DNA of 64,000 nucleotides from Aalborgiella sp963841045 (GCA_963841045.1 CAWJBD010000003.1:306498-370497), one strand, 5' to 3'. Positions 1 through 8,491 are shown, counted from the stretch's first letter. Made by a program: numbers and translations. The notes: generated by a model from the letters alone, not told the origin.

Positions 1-2
1 AA

Positions 3-1344
3 CAAGAAATCGCGCAACTGAGCGACTACGTCATCACCGGCTGGGGCGACATCAGCTTCCCCAAACTGTGCCGCGCGGTGTTGCATGGTCCTCAACCCTT
101 GATGAAAGTGATAGCGGGCGAGCAACCGCCGCTGGACGACATCCAACTGCCCTACGCCTACTACACCGACGAAGATTTGGCGCACCGCTTGCTGTATGTG
201 GAAGCCTCGCGCGGTTGCCCGTTCAAGTGCGAGTTTTGCATCAGCTCGCTGGACAAAACCGCATGGGCATTTGATTTGGATTTATTTCTGGGTGAACTGC
301 AAACTCTGTACAACCGTGGCGCGCGCAATTTCAAATTTGTGGACCGCACTTTCAATTTAAAAATCGACGCATCGGTGCGCATCATGCAGTTCTTTTTAGA
401 CAAAATTGACGCCGAGAAGCATGGGAGAGGATTTGAATTCTCCGACGAGCCGCCTCTAGGAGAATTAGCCCCCTCGGGGGGCAGCGCAGTACGCGAAGCG
501 ACAAGCGTGGGGGAACTTTTCCTGCATTTTGAAGTGATTCCAGACCATTTGCCAGACCGACTCGAAAGAAATGATTGCCAAATTCCCACCCGGCTCTTTG
601 CAATTTGAAGTGGGCATTCAAACCTTTAATGTCGATGTGCAAAAGCGCATTTCGCGCAAGCAAGACAATGACAAAACCGTTGCCAATTTGAAATGGTTGC
701 TGAACGAATCCAACGCGCATTTGCACACCGATTTGATTTTTGGCCTGCCAGGCGAAAGCTTGCAAAGTTTCGCCGATGGTTTTGACAAACTGTATGCGCT
801 TGAGCCGCATGAAATTCAACTCGGCATTTTGAAACGCCTGCGCGGCACGCCCATTGCCAAGCACACCGAAACACACGGCATGGTGTACGACCCGCTGCCG
901 CCCTACCAAGTGCGGCAAACCGCGGCAGTGACTGCGGCTGACATGACCCGCTTTGCCCACATGGCACGCTATTGGGATTTGGTCGCCAACTCTGGCCGCT
1001 TCACCGCCACCATGCCTTTGCTGATGCTGGGTGATTCACCATTCGGCGCGTTCATGGCTTTCAGCGATTGGCTGTGGAATGACTCCATCCACATCAAAGG
1101 CAAAACCAGCGGCATCACGCCCGAGCATTTGGTCAATGCCCTGCATGCATATTTGATTGGGCCACGCGGTATGGATGTGGATGTGGTGACGCAAGCCCTG
1201 CTCACCGACTACGTCGCCAGCGGTGCGCGGGCCAGGCCTGATGTGCTGCGTCATTTAATGCCAAAGTTCCCAGCACCCATCCCCAAAGCCAAGAAGCAAC
1301 ACAGCCAGCGCCAAGCGCAGCATTTGTCGCTGACTCCGTCTTAA
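3..1344 (+). CDS. B12-binding-type radical SAM protein, 5'-truncated and frameshifted
   Basis: The gene runs in from the left edge. The reading frame is open from base 3, so the N-terminus (probably a cobalamin-binding domain, as in the COG1032 group) lies outside the window. The radical SAM cluster motif C-P-F-K-C-E-F-C (CX3CX2C) is encoded near 220-241. A conserved stretch LQFEVGIQTFN follows near 600-630. The frame breaks near 570: removing one G from GACCGACTCGAAAG joins DRL to KEMIAKF and restores one continuous protein, so a single-base insertion (error or mutation) is likely. About 26 residues just before the break come from a GC-rich dispersed repeat that inserted in frame. Substrate unknown; family assignment is firm, specific function is not. 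Confidence 0.8.
439..516 (+). repeat. GC-rich dispersed repeat, copy 1, inside a gene
   Basis: The left part is an inverted repeat, AATTCTCC / GGAGAATT (439-474). The right part contains CCCCCTCGGGGGGCAGCG and ends GCGTGGGGG. A second copy of the right part lies at 30139-30189. Here it is translated as part of the radical SAM protein (roughly DEPPLGELAPSGGSAVREA) without adding a stop codon. Confidence 0.75.
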
Positions 1345-1364
1345 ATTCGTAATAAGATACCGCC

Positions 1365-2180
1365 ATGACTTTTTCTACCCGCTTTTGGGCAAAATTAAGC
1401 ACCGATGAATTTGCAACGCGCTTGTCAACGGGTGCTGCAGCCGACGTGGTGGCCGTCTTGCCAGTCGCTGCGACAGAGCAACATGGACCGCATTTGCCCC
1501 TGTCGGTCGATGTGGATTTGGTCGATGGCATCGTGGCAGCATGTTTGCCGCATTTGCCACAATCATTACCCGTCTTGTTTTTGCCAACGCAAACAGTTGG
1601 TTTGAGCAGCGAACACCTCAACTTTGCCGGCACATTGAGTTTGAGCCCAGAGACCATCATCCGTACCTGGGTAGAGATAGGCGCGGCTGTGGCACGCACA
1701 GGTGTGAAAAAACTGGTGCTCTTCAACAGCCACGGCGGCAATGTGGCGGTGATGGACATCGTTGCGCGTGAGCTGCGCGCACACCATGGCATGATGGTTT
1801 TCAGCAGCAGTTGGTACAACTTGCCTTTGGGTGCTGCGGCAGATGCATTCAGTGCCGAAGAACACCGCTTTGGCTCCCACGCCGGCGATATCGAAACCTC
1901 CATGATGCTGGCTTTGAACCCACAATCCGTGCGCATGGACAAAGCGCAAAATTTCCAATCCACCAGCCAATCCCGCGCCCAACAATTCCCCATCCTAGGC
2001 AACGGCAAATCCGCCAAACTAGGCTGGCAAATGCAAGACATCAACCCCAACGGCGCAGCCGGCAATGCTGCCAATGCAACGGCTGAGAAAGGTCAAGCGT
2101 TAGTGGATGAAGCGGGCAAGCAACTGGCGGCGATGTTGCAAGAGGTGGTGCGGGTGCCGGTGGGGACATTGCAAAATTAA
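1365..2180 (+). CDS. Creatininase family protein
   Basis: A 271-residue protein of the creatinine amidohydrolase fold, a metal-dependent amidohydrolase family that includes creatininase and mycofactocin maturation enzymes. Visible motifs are EQHGPHLPL near residue 38 (metal-binding Glu/His), a following D-V-D-L, FNSHGGN near residue 120 and SHAGDIETS near residue 170. All are typical of the family and in the usual order, and the length matches. The ATG at 1365 is 21 bases after the stop of the radical SAM gene, so the two are probably co-transcribed. True substrate is not predictable; creatinine is only one possibility. Confidence 0.88.
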   Translation: MTFSTRFWAKLSTDEFATRLSTGAAADVVAVLPVAATEQHGPHLPLSVDVDLVDGIVAACLPHLPQSLPVLFLPTQTVGLSSEHLNFAGTLSLSPETIIRTWVEIGAAVARTGVKKLVLFNSHGGNVAVMDIVARELRAHHGMMVFSSSWYNLPLGAAADAFSAEEHRFGSHAGDIETSMMLALNPQSVRMDKAQNFQSTSQSRAQQFPILGNGKSAKLGWQMQDINPNGAAGNAANATAEKGQALVDEAGKQLAAMLQEVVRVPVGTLQN

Positions 2181-2259
2181 ATTCGATTGTCTTGTTGTCA
2201 GATAACACACGGATATGAAAGATATAACACGATAGCCCTCAAATTAAGGATAAATCACA

Positions 2260-2907
2260 TTGGATTTTCAAACTGGCGACGTATTTCTCATGTGTGGAGA
2301 TGCGAAACATTCAGAGTACTTAGCTACCGCACAAAAGCTGCTCTATAGAAACGCAAAATCAAGCCATGTCCTTTTTTCATTTGGAGATGGAGCTTTTGTT
2401 CATTCAACCACAAATACCGGGGTCGACTTTGCGTTCTATGAGAATGTACTCCAAGACTGCAAAGATGGTTGGCGCGTTATTAGGTTGAAGGGGATCACTG
2501 AAGAGCAACGCGAGGCAATGATGAAGGAATCCATATACCTAATTGACCAAGCTTATAACTATAAGTTTCTCTTCAAGAGCAATGAGAGCTCGTCTTTCTG
2601 CTCGGAGTTGGTCGCAAAAATATTTGAGAGCGCAGGTGTCAATCTATTTAGCAAAGAAACCGGCACAGTTACTCCAGCCGACTTTGATCGTGCTGCAGAT
2701 GGTGATGAGTCTTGGGAAGATGTGACCACCGGCTATAGAGAGGCATTTGAAGAAATAGCCAAAGATCCGTTCATTTACAGATTCGGCGACTCTACGCTAG
2801 TTGCGTCCGTTAGAAAGCGCCAATTCATGATGCGGTCAACTGATGACCTATTCGATGGGTTTAAGCTCCTTGTAGATAACGGCGGAATTAGCAACGGAGT
2901 TCTTTGA
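2260..2907 (+). CDS. Permuted NlpC/P60 (YiiX/YaeF-like) hydrolase
   Basis: A 215-residue protein beginning at TTG (2260) after AAGGA; no better ATG upstream matches the spacing. The N-terminal part has GDVFLM and then SSHVLFSFGDGAFVHST (residues 34-50), where His is the expected base. The C-terminal half has ESSSFCSELVAKIF near residue 110, where Cys is the expected nucleophile. His before Cys is the order of the circularly permuted NlpC/P60 or LRAT-like papain-fold enzymes such as YiiX. These cleave peptide, amide or thioester bonds of cell-wall or lipid substrates. No signal peptide is visible, so it probably acts in the cytoplasm. It lies inside the putative integron cassette. Confidence 0.65.
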   Translation: MDFQTGDVFLMCGDAKHSEYLATAQKLLYRNAKSSHVLFSFGDGAFVHSTTNTGVDFAFYENVLQDCKDGWRVIRLKGITEEQREAMMKESIYLIDQAYNYKFLFKSNESSSFCSELVAKIFESAGVNLFSKETGTVTPADFDRAADGDESWEDVTTGYREAFEEIAKDPFIYRFGDSTLVASVRKRQFMMRSTDDLFDGFKLLVDNGGISNGVL

Positions 2908-2919
2908 TAAGGCTGTTGC

Positions 2920-3012
2920 ATGGAAAAGGAATTCAGAGAGAAAAAGAACATTTCTTTCTGGAATGAGAAGCAATATCGCAGCCCTGATCAGCCGAAAGGT
3001 GATGAGGGCTAA
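2920..3012 (+). CDS. Possible 30-residue ORF ending at attC
   Basis: An ATG at 2920 opens a 30-codon, highly charged frame (begins MEKEFREKKNISFW). Its TAA lies inside the first attC core, an arrangement common for the last gene of a cassette. There is no obvious ribosome site and no recognised family. It may simply be cassette spacer. Confidence 0.25.
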   Translation: MEKEFREKKNISFWNEKQYRSPDQPKGDEG

Positions 3013-3066
3013 CAAGTCCATCAAGCGGACCCAGCCAAAGCGGGCCGCTTATTTCCAACGTTATCT
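3007..3066 (+). other. attC-like recombination site
   Basis: Outer cores are GGCTAAC (3007-3013) and CGTTATCT (3059-3066); TAAC pairs with GTTA. Inner arms are AAGCGG (3023-3028) with CCGCTT (3045-3050), then CCC (3030-3032) with GGG (3042-3044). The A at 3029 stays unpaired between them, as the extrahelical base of attC sites does. The start TAACAA, the inner TCAAGC and the outer GTTA match familiar attC sites. At about 60 bases it is a short attC. Judged by eye, without a covariance search. Confidence 0.65.
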
Positions 3067-3113
3067 AAAACACATCACAGCTTGAAATATGTGTAGCGGA
3101 TAATTCATCTGTT

Positions 3114-3458
3114 ATGCCGACCCCCAAACCCGCCCCCAAATCCCACCACTACCACGTCTACGTGGTGGAGCTGGATGACAGGGTTTGGAACAGTGGGAAG
3201 TTTCGGCGCTGCAATCCGGACTATGTGATGGGCAAGCCGTTTGTTTATGTGGGGATGACGGGGCTGGATCCGGATGTGCGGTTTGACAAGCACATGGCTG
3301 GCATTCAGGCCAATGCGTTTGTGACGGACTATGGCGTAAAGCTACTGCCCGCGCTGTATGAAAAGTTCAACCCCATGCCCTACAAAAAAGCGCAGGCGAT
3401 GGAAGTGGAGCTGGCGATTGCTTTGCAGCGGTTGGGCTATGGGGTGTGGCAGGGTTAA
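3114..3458 (+). CDS. GIY-YIG domain protein
   Basis: A 114-residue single-domain protein. The order of residues fits a GIY-YIG endonuclease fold: HVYVVEL near residue 14 (GIY strand), FVYVGMT near residue 45 (YIG strand), R-F-D-K-H near residue 57 (catalytic Arg and His) and MEVELA near residue 97 (metal-binding Glu). Such small proteins are mostly uncharacterised; related domains nick or cut DNA. Its stop is one base from the stop of the convergent lipid kinase. It lies just right of the attC-like site but has no attC of its own, so it is probably native chromosome. Confidence 0.65.
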   Translation: MPTPKPAPKSHHYHVYVVELDDRVWNSGKFRRCNPDYVMGKPFVYVGMTGLDPDVRFDKHMAGIQANAFVTDYGVKLLPALYEKFNPMPYKKAQAMEVELAIALQRLGYGVWQG

Positions 3459-3459
3459 C

Positions 3460-4437
3460 TCAGCTCTTTGCAACAATGGGCAACTGCCCTTTGAGGATGC
3501 GGATGTGGATGTTTTGGCTAGTGCCCAAATACTCGCCATCAGCCGCCAATGGAATGGGCGTGTCTGATTTGATTTGCAGTGTTTGAAACGGCTGGGTGTG
3601 CACCTTGGGGTGGTTCAAATGTTTGCCAAACAGCAAGTCTGGCAACAGCAAAATGGTTTGCCACACGCTCACGTTTTTAGCCAAGAGCAAATTCAACTGC
3701 CCGTCATAAATCGAAGCATGGGGCACGGCTGGCATGCCTGCGCCAAAGGTGGGTGTGTTCAGGGTCGAAGCAAACAAAGCTTCGGTGGTGTAAATGGGTT
3801 TACCGTCTGCCAAAACCACCAAGCCCCATTTGCGAAAGTGCAGCAATTCGCGCACAGTCGCCAGCAAATAGCGTGGCAAACCGCGCAACCATTTGGGCCC
3901 ATTGAGTGCGCGCAAACCTACTGATGAATCAAAACCCGTGGTGAAGCTGGAGGCAAACGGCACGCTGTATAAACGGTCTTCGTTTTGGCCTTCTTCTTGG
4001 TCTGCTTTTTGACTTTCTAATTGATCATCTTCTTGATTTTCATTGGACTCTGGCAATACTTCAAACTCAGCCAACCCAATGTCCATGCGCTGTGGTGTTT
4101 GGCTGCCAGCCAGTGCCAGCGCTTTGCGCCAAGACATGCCACGCAAACCCAATGCGCGGGCCAAATCGTTGCCACTGCCATAGGGCACCAAGGCAGCGCT
4201 GTGTTGCCCCGCCAACAAGCTGGGCAGCATTTGGTTGAAGGTGCCATCGCCACCCACCAGCACAATGCGGCTGCCTTGCGGCATGGCATCAATCAAGCGG
4301 CGACCAATGGCGACGTTGTGCGCAATGGCCAATTGCCAGTCGGGCTGATTTTTAGCCAGCCAAGTTTTCAGAGGTTTGGCCAACGCAGCTGCTTTACCGC
4401 CAGCTGCGTGAGGATTCAAAACAAGCAATGTACGCAA
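3460..4437 (-). CDS. Diacylglycerol/lipid kinase family protein
   Basis: A 325-residue protein of the DAGK catalytic family (YegS/BmrU-like), which phosphorylates lipid hydroxyls with ATP at the inner membrane face. The N-terminal LLVLNPHAAGGK and LVGGDGTFNQM (near residue 62) hold the nucleotide-binding GGDGT motif; VPYGSGNDLAR follows near residue 85. A hydrophilic tract of about 30 residues rich in Glu, Gln and Asp (near 128-158) interrupts the fold and is not a usual feature; it looks like a surface-loop expansion. The exact lipid substrate is unknown. It is transcribed in the same direction as the VOC and aminotransferase genes upstream, 11 bases after the VOC stop. Confidence 0.85.
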   Translation of the reverse strand: MRTLLVLNPHAAGGKAAALAKPLKTWLAKNQPDWQLAIAHNVAIGRRLIDAMPQGSRIVLVGGDGTFNQMLPSLLAGQHSAALVPYGSGNDLARALGLRGMSWRKALALAGSQTPQRMDIGLAEFEVLPESNENQEDDQLESQKADQEEGQNEDRLYSVPFASSFTTGFDSSVGLRALNGPKWLRGLPRYLLATVRELLHFRKWGLVVLADGKPIYTTEALFASTLNTPTFGAGMPAVPHASIYDGQLNLLLAKNVSVWQTILLLPDLLFGKHLNHPKVHTQPFQTLQIKSDTPIPLAADGEYLGTSQNIHIRILKGQLPIVAKS

Positions 4438-4448
4438 TCACTCGCCTC

Positions 4449-5273
4449 TTAAATGCCCATGCTTTGCAAAGTCACCACGCCTTTGGGCGTGCGCAGGGTG
4501 ACGGTGAGGTTTGGCTCACCCTCTGAAACAGTGACGCCACTCAAACCAATAGCCGTGTAAGCAGCTTGCAGTTTGTCGCTACTTAGGGATGTGACAGCCA
4601 CGCTTTGCAGCGACACGCCAGAGCGCGGCAAGGTGTTGCGCGGGTGCAAGCGCAGGGGTTCAGCGTCGGCATTTTTGCCCCACTGAATCAGACTGGGCAA
4701 AGTGCCGTTGAACAGGCGCTGGCCATCATCGCGCACGGTGATTTTCCATTCCAAACGGCCTTTGCGCGTGTGGCGGCTGGCTTCGACTGCGGTGCCGCGG
4801 TCAATGCCTTGCAACTTTAATGCGCTCTTTGCGGCTTGGATGTCTGCCGTCTGTGCCACAAAGTGCACCAAGCGCGGCTCTACTGCCACTGCCTTTTGCA
4901 GCGCTGCATCGTCCATATCAAACCAACGCGCAGAATTTATACGTTTTTGGCCTGTAGCCGGCGTATTAATTGCCTGAGGTGCTATTGAATTAGTAGCATC
5001 AGGTTTAATGGCAATGATTTCAAAATACGCCAATGGATACTGTGGTGTGGCGATTTTGAACAAGCAATTGTGGGTGCCAAACTGCTTGTGCTCGCCACCT
5101 TCATTGGGTGTGATGCCCAAAGTGGCTTCGCACCACGCAACACCCTGCTCTAGCGTTTGCGCTACGACAACGATGTGGTCTATTTGAGTCTTAACTTCTG
5201 TGCTGGTCGCTTCGGTTGGTGCTGAAGTAGCAAACGCACGCGCTTCGCGGTTGGACCGCACGATCAGCGTCAT
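4449..5273 (-). CDS. VOC/glyoxalase-like protein with an in-frame repeat insertion
   Basis: A 274-residue protein. IDHIVVVAQTLEQGVAWCE near residue 32 and FGTHNCLFKI near residue 65 match the vicinal-oxygen-chelate fold of the Glyoxalase_3-like group, often found as hypothetical proteins. Residues 92-109 (including NSIAPQAINTPATGQK) are encoded by the antisense of a dispersed 57-bp element that also appears in srkA, so they are probably a late insertion between two structural parts. The start codon overlaps the aminotransferase stop in an ATGA, implying translational coupling. Function and metal dependence are unknown. Confidence 0.7.
   Translation of the reverse strand: MTLIVRSNREARAFATSAPTEATSTEVKTQIDHIVVVAQTLEQGVAWCEATLGITPNEGGEHKQFGTHNCLFKIATPQYPLAYFEIIAIKPDATNSIAPQAINTPATGQKRINSARWFDMDDAALQKAVAVEPRLVHFVAQTADIQAAKSALKLQGIDRGTAVEASRHTRKGRLEWKITVRDDGQRLFNGTLPSLIQWGKNADAEPLRLHPRNTLPRSGVSLQSVAVTSLSSDKLQAAYTAIGLSGVTVSEGEPNLTVTLRTPKGVVTLQSMGI
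4945..4998 (+). repeat. 57-bp dispersed element, copy A (inside the VOC gene)
   Basis: The core CCGGCGTATTAATTGCC is followed by TGCTATTGAATTAGTAGCA, whose ends pair (TGCTA/TAGCA). The element lies antisense to the host gene, which it crosses in frame. Confidence 0.85.
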
Positions 5274-6487
5274 GCTGCCTTTTGCAAGTTCTGTAGTTCG
5301 AGCAAAGCTTCTTTGATGGCTTCGCCCAGTGCTTTCATGCCAATGTTGATTTGGTCTACCGACGCAGTCACAAAACTCAAACGCAGGGTGCGGCTGTCGG
5401 CTTGGTCGGCATAGAAAGGCGAGCCAGGTACGAATGCGACGTTTTTATCCACCGCTTTGGGCAGCAGCTCGACCGCGTTCAAACCAGCTGGCAAGCGCAC
5501 CCACAAGAACATGCCGCCATCGGGCGTATTCCAAGTCACGCTGGCCTCTGCGTTGCCGGGTGTCACTGGCATTTCACGCGCCAAGGCGGTCAACATGGCA
5601 TCGCGCTGTGACTTGTACAGCTTGCGAATCATGGGCACATGGCGGTCTAAGAAATTGCCTTTGAGCACTTCGGATGCCACGCGCTGGTTAAAGCTGGGCG
5701 TGTGCAAATCGGCCGCTTGTTTGGCTTGCAAAATTTTGGGGAACAAGGTCTTGGGCAAGACCATGAAGCCCAGACGCAAACCAGGAGCCAGCACTTTGCT
5801 GAACGAGCCCAAATAGACACAGCCTTCAGGGTTGCGCGCAGTCAATGGCAAAGGTGGTGCTTGGTCAAACCACAGCTCGCCATAGGGGTTGTCTTCAACA
5901 ATCGGCAAACCAATCTCCATGCAAGCGGCGCTCAATGCGGCGCGGCGTGCTTCGGTCATGGTGCGGCCTGTGGGGTTTTGGAAATTGGGCAACACGTACA
6001 AAAAGCGTGCGCCTTTGCCTTTGGCTTTCAGGTCTGCAATGTCAATGCCTTGGTCGTCGCTTTTGACAGACACCACATTTGGCTCCATCGGTGTGAAGGC
6101 TTGCAAAGCACCCAAGTAGGTGGGTGTTTCCACCACGATGGGGCTGTTTTCATCAATCAAAATTTTGGCGAGCAAATCCAAACCTTGTTGCGAGCCGGTG
6201 GTGATCAGCACCTGGTTGGGGTCAACCTTCCACGGCAAGCTGGCAGCCACTTGTTCACGCAATGGGCCAAAGCCTTCGCTGGCGGCGTATTGCAAAGCGG
6301 ATTTGCCGTCTTCAGTCAACACCTTGGTGCATGCAGCAGCAAATTCGGTGATGGGAAAGGTCAAAGGCGATGGCAAGCCACCCGCAAAACTGATGATGCC
6401 CGGCTTTTCTGTGACTTTCAAAATTTCACGAATCACAGACGGGTTCATCTTCTCTGCGCGTTTGGCTTGGGTCCATTGGGTGCTCAT
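5270..6487 (-). CDS. PLP-dependent class I/II aminotransferase (LysN/AadA-like)
   Basis: A 405-residue fold-type I aminotransferase of the group that includes 2-aminoadipate and valine-pyruvate-type enzymes. ISFAGGLPSP near residue 30, NFQNPTGRTM near residue 165, EDNPYGELW near residue 200 and SFSKVLAPGLRLGF near residue 232 (the Lys binds PLP) are all present, and the length is normal. No DNA-binding domain, unlike the MocR protein at 9191. It is first in a short operon with the VOC gene (ATGA overlap), beside amino-acid exporters, so a role in amino-acid turnover is likely. Substrate cannot be read from sequence. Confidence 0.88.
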   Translation of the reverse strand: MSTQWTQAKRAEKMNPSVIREILKVTEKPGIISFAGGLPSPLTFPITEFAAACTKVLTEDGKSALQYAASEGFGPLREQVAASLPWKVDPNQVLITTGSQQGLDLLAKILIDENSPIVVETPTYLGALQAFTPMEPNVVSVKSDDQGIDIADLKAKGKGARFLYVLPNFQNPTGRTMTEARRAALSAACMEIGLPIVEDNPYGELWFDQAPPLPLTARNPEGCVYLGSFSKVLAPGLRLGFMVLPKTLFPKILQAKQAADLHTPSFNQRVASEVLKGNFLDRHVPMIRKLYKSQRDAMLTALAREMPVTPGNAEASVTWNTPDGGMFLWVRLPAGLNAVELLPKAVDKNVAFVPGSPFYADQADSRTLRLSFVTASVDQINIGMKALGEAIKEALLELQNLQKAA

Positions 6488-6554
6488 GGTTGTTTCCTTA
6501 AATTTTTATCTCAATATTTTCATCAATTTTTCATCGACTTGGTATCCCACCATT

Positions 6555-7190
6555 TTAGCTGTGACTCAGCAAGAGTGGTGCAAACACGGGGTACAAAGTT
6601 GCCAGCAACAAAGCCGCCATGATCCAGTTAAACCACCGGCGCTTTTGCGGGTCTTGCAAAAACTGGCGCATGCTGCTGCCAAAGAGCAACCAGCTCAAGA
6701 CCATGGGTGCGTTGATCACTGCAAACACCGCGCCCACCCAAAGTACGCCCCATGCCCCTGAACCACTGGGCGCGTAGGTGGTGATGGCACCAATCGCCAT
6801 CATGATGGCTTTGGGGTTGACCCATTGAAAAGCCACCGCCGACAAATAGGTCATGGGTTTTGCAGTCAGTTGTCCATCTGCGCTTTTGGGCGCATCAGTC
6901 ACATTAGCCATTTTCCAAGCCAACCACGCCATGTAGGCCGCACCCACGTAACGCAACACCACTTCCAGCTGTGGGTAAGCGATGAATACACTTTTTAAGC
7001 CAAAGCCCAAACACAAAATCAGCAACAAAAATCCCGATGTCACACCTGCGTAATGCGGCAGTGAGCGCCGCACACCAAAATTGACGCCCGATGCCAACAG
7101 CATCAAATTGTTAGGGCCTGGCGTGATGGACGAAACCGCAGCAAAAATGGCCAAGGCGATGAGTTGGTCTGTGTTCATATGTGTATTCAA
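6555..7190 (-). CDS. LysE family amino-acid exporter
   Basis: About 211 residues with six predicted membrane segments. The N-terminal motif SSITPGPNNLMLLASG is the LysE/RhtB hallmark. These proteins export amino acids or related small molecules across the inner membrane. The start overlaps the stop of the upstream cupin gene by four bases (an internal Met four codons in is a possible alternative). It forms an operon with the cupin and EamA genes, under possible control of the MocR regulator transcribed divergently at 9191. Confidence 0.88.
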   Translation of the reverse strand: MNTHMNTDQLIALAIFAAVSSITPGPNNLMLLASGVNFGVRRSLPHYAGVTSGFLLLILCLGFGLKSVFIAYPQLEVVLRYVGAAYMAWLAWKMANVTDAPKSADGQLTAKPMTYLSAVAFQWVNPKAIMMAIGAITTYAPSGSGAWGVLWVGAVFAVINAPMVLSWLLFGSSMRQFLQDPQKRRWFNWIMAALLLATLYPVFAPLLLSHS

Positions 7191-7516
7191 TCTACGATGA
7201 AAAGTTTTGCCCCTTTAGGCGCAGTTGAACGGTGTGGCTCGGCGTTGTCGGCGACTTGGTAGCTCATGCCGGGTTTGAGTGTGAAGCTGCGACCGTCTTC
7301 CAGTTCAGTTTGTAATTCGCCCTCAATGCACAGCAAGATGTGCCCTTTGACGCACCAGTGGTCAGACACGTAGCCTGCGGTGTATTCGACCATGCGCACG
7401 CGCACATCGCCAAATTGCTGTGTGCGCCAGAAGGCTTTTCCTGCTTGGGCCGATTTTTCAACCGCTTCGATGCTTGTCCAATCGGTCGTGCCGAAAGGGA
7501 TTAGGTTCATTTTCAT
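7187..7516 (-). CDS. DHCW-motif cupin fold protein
   Basis: A 109-residue single cupin domain. VSDHWCVKGHILLCIEGEL near residues 50-68 carries the DHWC variant that names this small family, and LKPGMSYQVADNAEPH near residue 80 completes the barrel. Such proteins are uncharacterised; a metal-binding or small-molecule sensing role is possible. It overlaps both neighbours by four bases (EamA gene upstream, LysE gene downstream), so the three are translated as a coupled set. Confidence 0.85.
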   Translation of the reverse strand: MKMNLIPFGTTDWTSIEAVEKSAQAGKAFWRTQQFGDVRVRMVEYTAGYVSDHWCVKGHILLCIEGELQTELEDGRSFTLKPGMSYQVADNAEPHRSTAPKGAKLFIVD

Positions 7517-8490
7517 TTGGCATTCCCTACCGACATACTTTTACCTATAAACACGGTGGCGATCACAGCCAAAGCAAAACCCAGAGTCATCAGGTCAATT
7601 TTTTCGCCCAGCAATGGCACAGCAAACAACAAACTCAAAAATGGTTGAACGAGCTGAACTTGGCTGACCCGCACCGCACCACCCAGTGCCAAGCCGCGAT
7701 ACCACGCGAAAAAGCCCAGCCACATAGAGAAGACCGCGACGTAAGCAAATGCCCACCAGCTACCAGCCTGAATGACGCTGAAATGTTGTGGCATGGTTTG
7801 CAAAGTCAAAGGAACAGTGATGGGCAAAGACAAAACCAGCACCCAACAAATCACCCGCTCTGCGCCCAAAGAAGGCGTCAAACGTGCACCGCCTATGTAC
7901 CCCAGCGATCCGCTGATCATGGCGAGCAACAAAAATATGTCTGCCAAGTGCATTCTGAATTGCCCCCCTGCATCAGCAGAGCGCAGCAGCATAAAGCTCA
8001 ACACCAGCACCGTGCCTAAAACAGCGAAAAACCAAAAGCCCATGCTTGGCCGCTGCTTGTACCAAATTGCTGCGATGACGGCGGTAGCGAGCGGCATTAA
8101 CCCCGTCACCACCGCGCCATGCGTGCTGGGTACGTATTGCAACGCCAAAGACAAGAAGAGCGGAAAGCCGACCACCACACCACAAGCGGTGAAAGCCAGC
8201 AAACCCCATTCGCTTGTGCTGGGTAGTTTCCATGCACGTTGATTTGTTTTTTTAGTGTTCGAATTCACTTCTTTCGCAGATTTATATTGCCAAGTCAGAT
8301 ACAAAATTGATAGCAAACCTGCGACAGCGGCGCGACCAAAGGTGATGAACCAAGGCGACAGTTGCGGCTGTGCCAGCGTGCCCACAGCGAGCTTGGTCAT
8401 CGGCAAGGTGACTGCAAATATGATCACGCCCAGCAAGCCCAGCCACAAGCCAGCTTTAACGTTTTCAGCAGTAGCTTGTGCAGAATTCAT
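7513..8490 (-). CDS. EamA/DMT family transporter
   Basis: A 325-residue membrane protein with about ten hydrophobic segments arranged as two EamA repeats, typical of drug/metabolite exporters. The first segment (LWLGLLGVIIFAVTLPMTKLAVG) and TFGRAAVAGLL fit the family start. It is in the same coupled operon as the cupin and LysE genes and one base downstream of a second LysE-type gene, suggesting a set of exporters for related metabolites. Substrate unknown. Confidence 0.87.
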   Translation of the reverse strand: MNSAQATAENVKAGLWLGLLGVIIFAVTLPMTKLAVGTLAQPQLSPWFITFGRAAVAGLLSILYLTWQYKSAKEVNSNTKKTNQRAWKLPSTSEWGLLAFTACGVVVGFPLFLSLALQYVPSTHGAVVTGLMPLATAVIAAIWYKQRPSMGFWFFAVLGTVLVLSFMLLRSADAGGQFRMHLADIFLLLAMISGSLGYIGGARLTPSLGAERVICWVLVLSLPITVPLTLQTMPQHFSVIQAGSWWAFAYVAVFSMWLGFFAWYRGLALGGAVRVSQVQLVQPFLSLLFAVPLLGEKIDLMTLGFALAVIATVFIGKSMSVGNAK

Positions 8491-8491
8491 A

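Larger units (their letters stand above)
2231..3060 (+). mobile_element. Putative solitary integron gene cassette
   Basis: The right end is an attC-like site (3007-3066). The left end reads GATAGCCC (2231-2238), one mismatch from GTTAGCCC, the sequence expected at a cassette start when the attC begins GGGCTAAC. The first gene starts 28 bases inside this boundary with its own AAGGA ribosome site, the compact layout typical of cassettes. Flanking bases joined without the insert would read CACG/TTATCT, a plausible G^TT secondary target. No integrase gene and no second attC are visible, so this is a lone cassette. The inside is more AT-rich than the neighbours. Boundaries are inferred. Confidence 0.6.

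Noticed and set aside
5702..6622. A 306-codon open frame opposite the aminotransferase
   Set aside because: The minus-strand aminotransferase has all family motifs; the opposite frame has no recognisable domain.
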